A stretch of 21,151 nt of DNA, taken from assembly GCA_910585735.1 (NCBI GenBank), contig CAJUEU010000033.1:1-21151 (forward strand), read 5' to 3'. The stretch comes from an uncultured Oscillospiraceae bacterium (GTDB lineage: Bacteria; Bacillota; Clostridia; Oscillospirales; Oscillospiraceae). How positions within the stretch are numbered: the stretch's first letter is position 1; each line of letters opens with the position of its first letter. The position numbers and the translations under genes are program-made. Shown piece by piece: positions 15,833 through 21,151 of this stretch. The notes beneath the pieces were generated by a model, which worked only from the letters and a program-made list of their open reading frames with translations, was not told where the DNA came from and did not search any database.

Positions 15833-18232
15833 ATGAAGCTGAAACGGTTTGGAGCCTTGGCAGCCGCCCTGGCTCTCACCCTGTCCCTCACCGGCGTACC
15901 GGCCCGGGCCGCCACCTTCTCCGACACGGAGAATCACTGGTCCGTGGAGTATGTGGAGGATCTGTACGGGAAGGGTATTATCAAGGGATATGACGACGGA
16001 AAGTTTTACCCTGAGCGGACCATGTCGGCGGCCGAAGCCCTTCTCTTCTGCACCCGGATCACCGGGGTGGATGGGGACATTCAGGATATGATCTTTGAAA
16101 AGCGGGGCGAGGCTGTGAAGGCCGTGATTCCCCAAAGTATCGTGTCCTGGGCGAGCCAGGAGCTTTCTGTGGCGGTGGAGACCGGCATCGTCTCCCTGGA
16201 AGAGCTGGAAGCCCTCAACCAGGTGGCCCCCAGTTCCCTCAATTACTCTGGCGGTCCACAGCCTGCCCTGGTGTGGAACATCTCCCGGGAAGATGTGTGC
16301 ATGTATCTGGTCCGGGCCATGCAGCTGGAGCCTCTGGCCCTCAGCTTTGGAGCCGATTTTTGTGAGGCCTATCTGAAAAGTCATTTCATTGACGCCGACA
16401 AGATCGCGCCCACGCTCCGGCCTTACATCTATGTACTTCATAATTACGGAGTCTTTACCGGCATGGAGAGCAAGGAAGGCACCCAGGCCAACCCCAAGGG
16501 TTCCCTGAAGCGGGGCGAGATGATGGCCCTGATCAGCCGGGGCCTGAAGGTTATGAAGGAGATGGGACTCCAGGCCGAGCTGGAGGAATATACGACGTAT
16601 CCTTGGGCGGCTGGAAGCATTACCAAGTCGGTGTCCGACCTGGACGGCACCATCCACCTCACCCTCGCTGGAGAGGTCAATAGCCCCAAGACCTATGAGC
16701 TTCCTGCCACCGTAAAGATCTACGATGAGTATAACCGTCTGGGCCGGGTCAGCGACCTGGCCAACGGCCACTATGTCCGCCTGGCCTTTAATGAGGAGGG
16801 CACGGTGGAGACTGCCCGGCTCTGCGGCAAGCTTACCGCCGTGGAGGGTATGGTGGTCTCGGTGGACGAGCGGGAAATTTCCCTCTGGGTGGAGGGGTCC
16901 TCCCGCGTCTATGAGCTCAGCCGCTTTACCCAGGTCCTGGCCGGCGGTGTTGCCGGGGACCTGAACGTGATCGAGGAAGAGGCCGGCTATACCCACGCCG
17001 TCTGTTACCTGGACAGCCGGGGCCGCCTGGCCGAGTTGAAGCTGTCCGGCGGAACCAGCCAGGTTTCCGGCCTTCTGCAGAGCGTTACCACCAACAACCT
17101 GGGGGTCACCACCATCGGGGTGGCTGATTTCACCGGGGTGGTGACCAGCTATGTGGTGGCCGCCGACGCCAAGATCCAGGTAAATCAGGCCGCCGGAGAG
17201 CTGAAAGCCGAGCAGGTGAGCCGACCCGTGGTCCTCCGGGTGGATGAGGAGACCGGCCATGTCACCGCTATGGAGGTGGACACCCTGACCCTCTATGTTC
17301 AGGGGCCCATCCGCAACCAGACTTCTGTGGCTTCTACCCGTACCCTTACCATTGCCAACTCTTTGGACGGGGGCCGGGAGGTCAAGGCCGCCCTGGACCC
17401 CGAGGCTGTTATTACCTACAATGGGGAAGAGCGTACCCTTGTTGAGACTGGCTGGTTTGCAACCGCAAAGCTGGTGAGCGGCGTTATCACCGAGCTCACC
17501 GCTTATCCCGCTTCCTCCACCGTAGAGGGGATCCTGTCCGCCATTGACTATGACACCGCCTCCACCACGCTCCATCTGGAGAAAACCGACGGGGGCGAGT
17601 TGACTTACTCTCTGGATATGAACGCTCTGCCCACTGTCACACGGAATGGGAAAAACAGCACAGTCTCCCAGCTCCGCAAGGGGGATGTGTTGGTGGTCAC
17701 CCTTCGGTATCACAGTGTGGAGAAGATCGAGGCCACTCCCCGAGAGGCAGACCTGAAGGGCACCATCGAGGAGATCACTAAGGGGGCCGCCGGCACGACT
17801 GTGAGGGTAAAGCTGGAGGACGGGACCGAGGGGATCTATCAGGCGGGCAGCAACGTGGCGGTGACCCAGAACGGGAAGGCGATCACCTTCAACGACCTGA
17901 ACCCTGGGGACCAGGTGGCCATGATCGTCAACGGGGACAATCTGCTGTCGGTGGAGATCCTGGCTGCCGTGAGCCAAAATAACCAGATCACCGGCAAGGT
18001 TTTTGACATTGTCAACGTAGGCAACACCCGCACCCTGTCTCTTCTGGTGGAGGGCTTTGCCGAGCCTGTTACCGTGGACCTGCGGGCCAAGGCGGCGGCC
18101 ATCCAGGATGTGAACGGCCGCTCCCTCAGCCTTCTGTCCGGCGGCCTGGCCACCGGGCACACGGTCACTGTCTTTGGAAGCTGGAACGGCGCCATCTTCG
18201 AGGCCACTATGGTCATCCGCCTGAGCACCTGA
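15833..18232 (+). CDS. Large secreted SLH-domain protein with repeated beta-rich domains
   Basis: 799 residues from the ATG at 15833 (ribosome site GGAGGT 7 bases upstream; a longer TTG reading frame from 15788 lacks one). A signal peptide of about 23 residues (LSLTGVPARAA) leads into an SLH block: about 25-70 (FSDTENHWSVEYVEDLYGKG, with GYDDGKFYPERTMSAAEALL), a degenerate second domain, and a third at about 195-240. From about residue 250 to the end the protein is strand-rich with repeated units: for example VEGILSAIDYDTASTTLHLEK and LKGTIEEITKGAAGTTVRVKLEDG, each ending with a pattern like 'nG..i.f..L..GD.V.v'. These look like small beta-barrel repeats; no catalytic motif was seen. It probably is a wall-bound surface-layer protein. 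Length and the promoter strength fit an abundant surface protein. Confidence 0.85.
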   Translation: MKLKRFGALAAALALTLSLTGVPARAATFSDTENHWSVEYVEDLYGKGIIKGYDDGKFYPERTMSAAEALLFCTRITGVDGDIQDMIFEKRGEAVKAVIPQSIVSWASQELSVAVETGIVSLEELEALNQVAPSSLNYSGGPQPALVWNISREDVCMYLVRAMQLEPLALSFGADFCEAYLKSHFIDADKIAPTLRPYIYVLHNYGVFTGMESKEGTQANPKGSLKRGEMMALISRGLKVMKEMGLQAELEEYTTYPWAAGSITKSVSDLDGTIHLTLAGEVNSPKTYELPATVKIYDEYNRLGRVSDLANGHYVRLAFNEEGTVETARLCGKLTAVEGMVVSVDEREISLWVEGSSRVYELSRFTQVLAGGVAGDLNVIEEEAGYTHAVCYLDSRGRLAELKLSGGTSQVSGLLQSVTTNNLGVTTIGVADFTGVVTSYVVAADAKIQVNQAAGELKAEQVSRPVVLRVDEETGHVTAMEVDTLTLYVQGPIRNQTSVASTRTLTIANSLDGGREVKAALDPEAVITYNGEERTLVETGWFATAKLVSGVITELTAYPASSTVEGILSAIDYDTASTTLHLEKTDGGELTYSLDMNALPTVTRNGKNSTVSQLRKGDVLVVTLRYHSVEKIEATPREADLKGTIEEITKGAAGTTVRVKLEDGTEGIYQAGSNVAVTQNGKAITFNDLNPGDQVAMIVNGDNLLSVEILAAVSQNNQITGKVFDIVNVGNTRTLSLLVEGFAEPVTVDLRAKAAAIQDVNGRSLSLLSGGLATGHTVTVFGSWNGAIFEATMVIRLST

Positions 18233-18270
18233 GCCCAAATACAGAACAAGATACATAAGACATGATACAA

Positions 18271-18303
18271 AAGCCCCGGGCGAAAATTTCGCCCGGGGCT
18301 TTG
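18271..18303. terminator. Bidirectional terminator between the SLH gene and the acyltransferase gene
   Basis: AAGCCCCGGGCG (18271-18282) and CGCCCGGGGCTT (18290-18301) with loop AAAATTT, 12-bp stem; the AAA/TTT in the loop may extend it. Short T runs on each side (TTTG on plus, CTTTTGT on minus). It serves two converging genes. Confidence 0.85.
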
Positions 18304-18319
18304 TCGCTTCTGGGGGTGT

Positions 18320-19377
<1,058 letters not shown>

Positions 19378-19384
19378 GGAATTA

Positions 19385-19393
19385 CCCGCCTTT
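19385..19393 (-). promoter_or_regulatory. Ribosome site that fixes the acyltransferase start
   Basis: AAAGGCGGG on the minus strand, one base from AAGGAGG-like consensus, with 7 bases to ATG 19377. It supports the ATG ahead of the repeat over the internal GTG at 19291, which has no such site. Confidence 0.6.
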
Positions 19394-19413
19394 ACACTTT
19401 TATGATAATAACA

Positions 19414-19452
19414 GCAGGGCCTGTTGCAAAGGAAAAGAGCAACAGGCCCTGC
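19414..19452 (-). terminator. Terminator-like hairpin after pnp
   Basis: A perfect 14-bp stem (GCAGGGCCTGTTGC at 19414-19427 with GCAACAGGCCCTGC at 19439-19452), loop of 11. On the minus strand the tail is TGTTATTAT, a broken U run, so termination may be partial. On the plus strand it is followed by six T but no plus gene lies here. Partial read-through could feed the acyltransferase gene. Confidence 0.75.
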
Positions 19453-19458
19453 CGTTTT

Positions 19459-21151
19459 TTACTTCTTCAGTCCGGGGTTGGCTTCCAGCTCCCGGAGGGC
19501 GTCCTTGTAGCTCAGGTTGACCCGGCCCTTCTCGTCGATCTCGGTGACCTTCACCCAGATCATATCGCCGATGTTCACCACATCGGTGACCTTATCCACC
19601 CGGTGGTTGGCCAGCTTGGAGATGTGGACCATGCCGTCCTTGCCGGGGGCCAGCTCCACGAAAGCGCCAAAGTCCATGATGCGGACCACCTTGCCGTAGT
19701 AGAGAGCGCCCACCTCGGGCACAAAGACAATGGTCTCGATCATCTTCTTAGCCTTGTCGCAGGCTTCAGCGTCGGGGGAGGCAATGTGAATGGTGCCGTC
19801 CTCCTCAATGTCCACCTGAGCGCCCGACTCGGCCACGATCTTCTGGATCACGCTGCCGCCCTTACCGATGACCTCCCGGATCTTGTCCACGTCGATCTTC
19901 ATGGAGATCATCTTGGGAGCCCACTTGCTCAGCTCAGCGCGGGGAGCCGAGATACAGGGAAGCATGATCTCGTCCAGAATGGCGTACCGGGCGTCCCGGG
20001 TGATGTCCAGAGCCTCCTTGATGATGGCGTGGCTCAGGCCGTCGTTCTTGATGTCCATCTGAATGGCGGTGATGCCGGCCTTGGTGCCGGCCACCTTAAA
20101 GTCCATCTCGCCGTGGAAGTCCTCCACGCCCTGGATGTCGATGAAGGTGGTGAAGCCGCCGTCATCGTCCTGGATGAGGCCACAGGAGATGCCGGCCACA
20201 GGGGCCTTGATGGGCACGCCAGCGTCCATGAGGGCCAGGGTGGAGCCGCAGATGGAGCCCTGGGAGGTGGAACCGTTGGAGGAGAGGACCTCAGAGACCA
20301 CCCGGATGGCGTAGGGGAACTCCTCCACGCTGGGGATCACGGGCTCCAGAGCACGCTCGGCCAGGGCGCCGTGGCCCTTCTCCCGGCGGTTCACGCTTTT
20401 GGCGGCACGGGCCTCACCCACCGAGTAGGAGGGGAAGTTGTAGTGGTGCATATACCGCTTCTCCTCCTCTTCCCAGATGGTGTCCAGCTTCTGGGTGGCG
20501 GAGAGGGTGTTCAAAGTGCAGATGGAGAGGACCTGGGTCTGGCCCCGGGTGAAGAGGCCCGAGCCGTGGACCCGGGGCAGCACGCCCACCTGGGCGGCCA
20601 GAGGACGGATCTCGTTCTTCTGCCGGCCGTCCACACGGTGGCCTTCCAGCAGCCAAGCCTTTACAATTTTCTTCTGGAACTTGTAGGTGATCTCCTCCAG
20701 GAACTGGTCCATGTCGGGGTGATCCTCCAGGTAGCGCTCATGCCACTTCTCGATCATGGCGTTCCAGCGCTCTTCCCGGATGTTCTTGTCGTCGGTATCC
20801 ATGGCGGCCTTGGCCTCATCCATGAAGTCTGTGGTGATTTTATCAAAGAGCTCCTGGTCAAAGGCGGCGTGGTCGTAGGTCATCTTCTCCCGGCCCACCT
20901 CGGCCACCATCTGGTTGATGAGGGCTACCTGCTTCTGGATCTCCTCATGGGCCTTGAGGATGGCGTCGTACATAATGTCATCGGGGAGCTCCTTGGCCCC
21001 CGCTTCGATCATGATGACCTTCTCCTTGGAGGCAGCCACGGTCAGGTCCAGCATGGAGTCATGCTTCTGCTCGGTGGTGGGGTTGTAGACGATCTTGCCG
21101 TCCACATAGCCCATCTCCAGACAGCCGATGGGGCCGGCCCAGGGGATGTTG
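19459..21151 (-). CDS. pnp: Polynucleotide phosphorylase (start outside window)
   Basis: 3'-to-5' exoribonuclease that degrades mRNA by phosphorolysis in the cytoplasm, often in the degradosome. About 563 C-terminal residues of ~700 are visible; the frame is open to the window edge, and reads NIPWAGPIGCLEMGY across it, matching the IPFNGPIG region of PNPase. Visible parts: the end of the first RNase PH domain, the all-alpha link, the second RNase PH domain (EEKRYMHHYNFPSYSVGEAR, GHGALAERALEPVIP, SSNGSTSQGSICGSTLALMDAGVP), then a KH domain (about IDVDKIREVIGKGGSVIQKI) and an S1 domain (GKVVRIMDFGAFVELAPGKDGMVHISKL) at the C terminus. The ATG at 21114 is internal. No oddities in the seen part. 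Confidence 0.97.
   Translation of the reverse strand, partial: NIPWAGPIGCLEMGYVDGKIVYNPTTEQKHDSMLDLTVAASKEKVIMIEAGAKELPDDIMYDAILKAHEEIQKQVALINQMVAEVGREKMTYDHAAFDQELFDKITTDFMDEAKAAMDTDDKNIREERWNAMIEKWHERYLEDHPDMDQFLEEITYKFQKKIVKAWLLEGHRVDGRQKNEIRPLAAQVGVLPRVHGSGLFTRGQTQVLSICTLNTLSATQKLDTIWEEEEKRYMHHYNFPSYSVGEARAAKSVNRREKGHGALAERALEPVIPSVEEFPYAIRVVSEVLSSNGSTSQGSICGSTLALMDAGVPIKAPVAGISCGLIQDDDGGFTTFIDIQGVEDFHGEMDFKVAGTKAGITAIQMDIKNDGLSHAIIKEALDITRDARYAILDEIMLPCISAPRAELSKWAPKMISMKIDVDKIREVIGKGGSVIQKIVAESGAQVDIEEDGTIHIASPDAEACDKAKKMIETIVFVPEVGALYYGKVVRIMDFGAFVELAPGKDGMVHISKLANHRVDKVTDVVNIGDMIWVKVTEIDEKGRVNLSYKDALRELEANPGLKK

Noticed and set aside
15566..18256. An 896-codon open frame on the minus strand across the whole large SLH gene
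   Set aside because: It overlaps a well-supported gene with promoter, ribosome site and signal peptide. The translation is Gly/His/Leu-rich with no family pattern, as expected for antisense frames in GC-rich coding DNA.
19378..19413. Promoter for the acyltransferase in the gap after pnp
   Set aside because: AT-rich sequence (TTATTATCATAAAAG) is present, but no -35/-10 pair with proper spacing could be supported in the short gap; read-through from pnp is possible.

Overview
The window (about 21 kb, GC-rich, codon use strongly biased to G/C in third position) looks like the chromosome of a low-spore-number or non-sporulating high-GC member of the Clostridia, most like the Oscillospiraceae gut group (Flavonifractor, Lawsonibacter, Intestinimonas and relatives). 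The reasons are: Firmicute-type DnaD plus DnaI-like helicase-loader genes, S-layer-homology (SLH) proteins, AGGAGG ribosome sites, a ZapA-U32-dUTPase-Maf-MreCD-PBP2 gene string, and GC-rich hairpin repeats of the kind common in that group. Genus assignment is an inference and not proven by the sequence.

Layout. (a) 1-1436, plus strand: the 3' end of an F-type ATP synthase operon (atpD partial, atpC), closed by a strong terminator; a second terminator facing the other way follows. (b) 1573-4029, minus strand: a membrane-anchored putative glycoside hydrolase (DUF4015 type), a MarR regulator with a clear promoter and a possible self-operator, and a small secreted three-SLH protein with its own promoter. 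(c) 4134-13453, minus strand: one long gene string, probably an operon, read as zapA, U32 peptidase family (RlhA-like), dut, maf, mreC, mreD, PBP2 (mrdA) and a GH13_20-type amylase. It couples cell division, cell elongation and nucleotide housekeeping. mreB is absent from its usual place between maf and mreC. Two palindrome-rich repeat elements interrupt this string, one after dut and one after mreC, each lying right behind a stop codon. (d) 13705-15687, plus strand: a divergent pair encoding a DnaD-domain protein and a DnaC/DnaI-type AAA+ helicase loader. (e) 15833-18232, plus strand: a 799-residue secreted SLH protein with its own consensus promoter and a terminator. (f) 18320-19377, minus strand: a membrane acyltransferase (acyltransferase-3 family). 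(g) 19459-21151, minus strand: pnp (polynucleotide phosphorylase), cut by the window edge.

The standout observation is in (f). A pure (GA)16 dinucleotide tract lies immediately after the only well-placed ATG and ribosome site of the acyltransferase. As sequenced, that ATG is out of frame with the enzyme and runs into a stop. Loss of one GA unit (or gain of two) puts it in frame and gives a 351-residue enzyme with a complete N terminus. This is the layout of a phase-variable contingency locus controlling a surface-modifying enzyme in a gut Clostridia-type genome.
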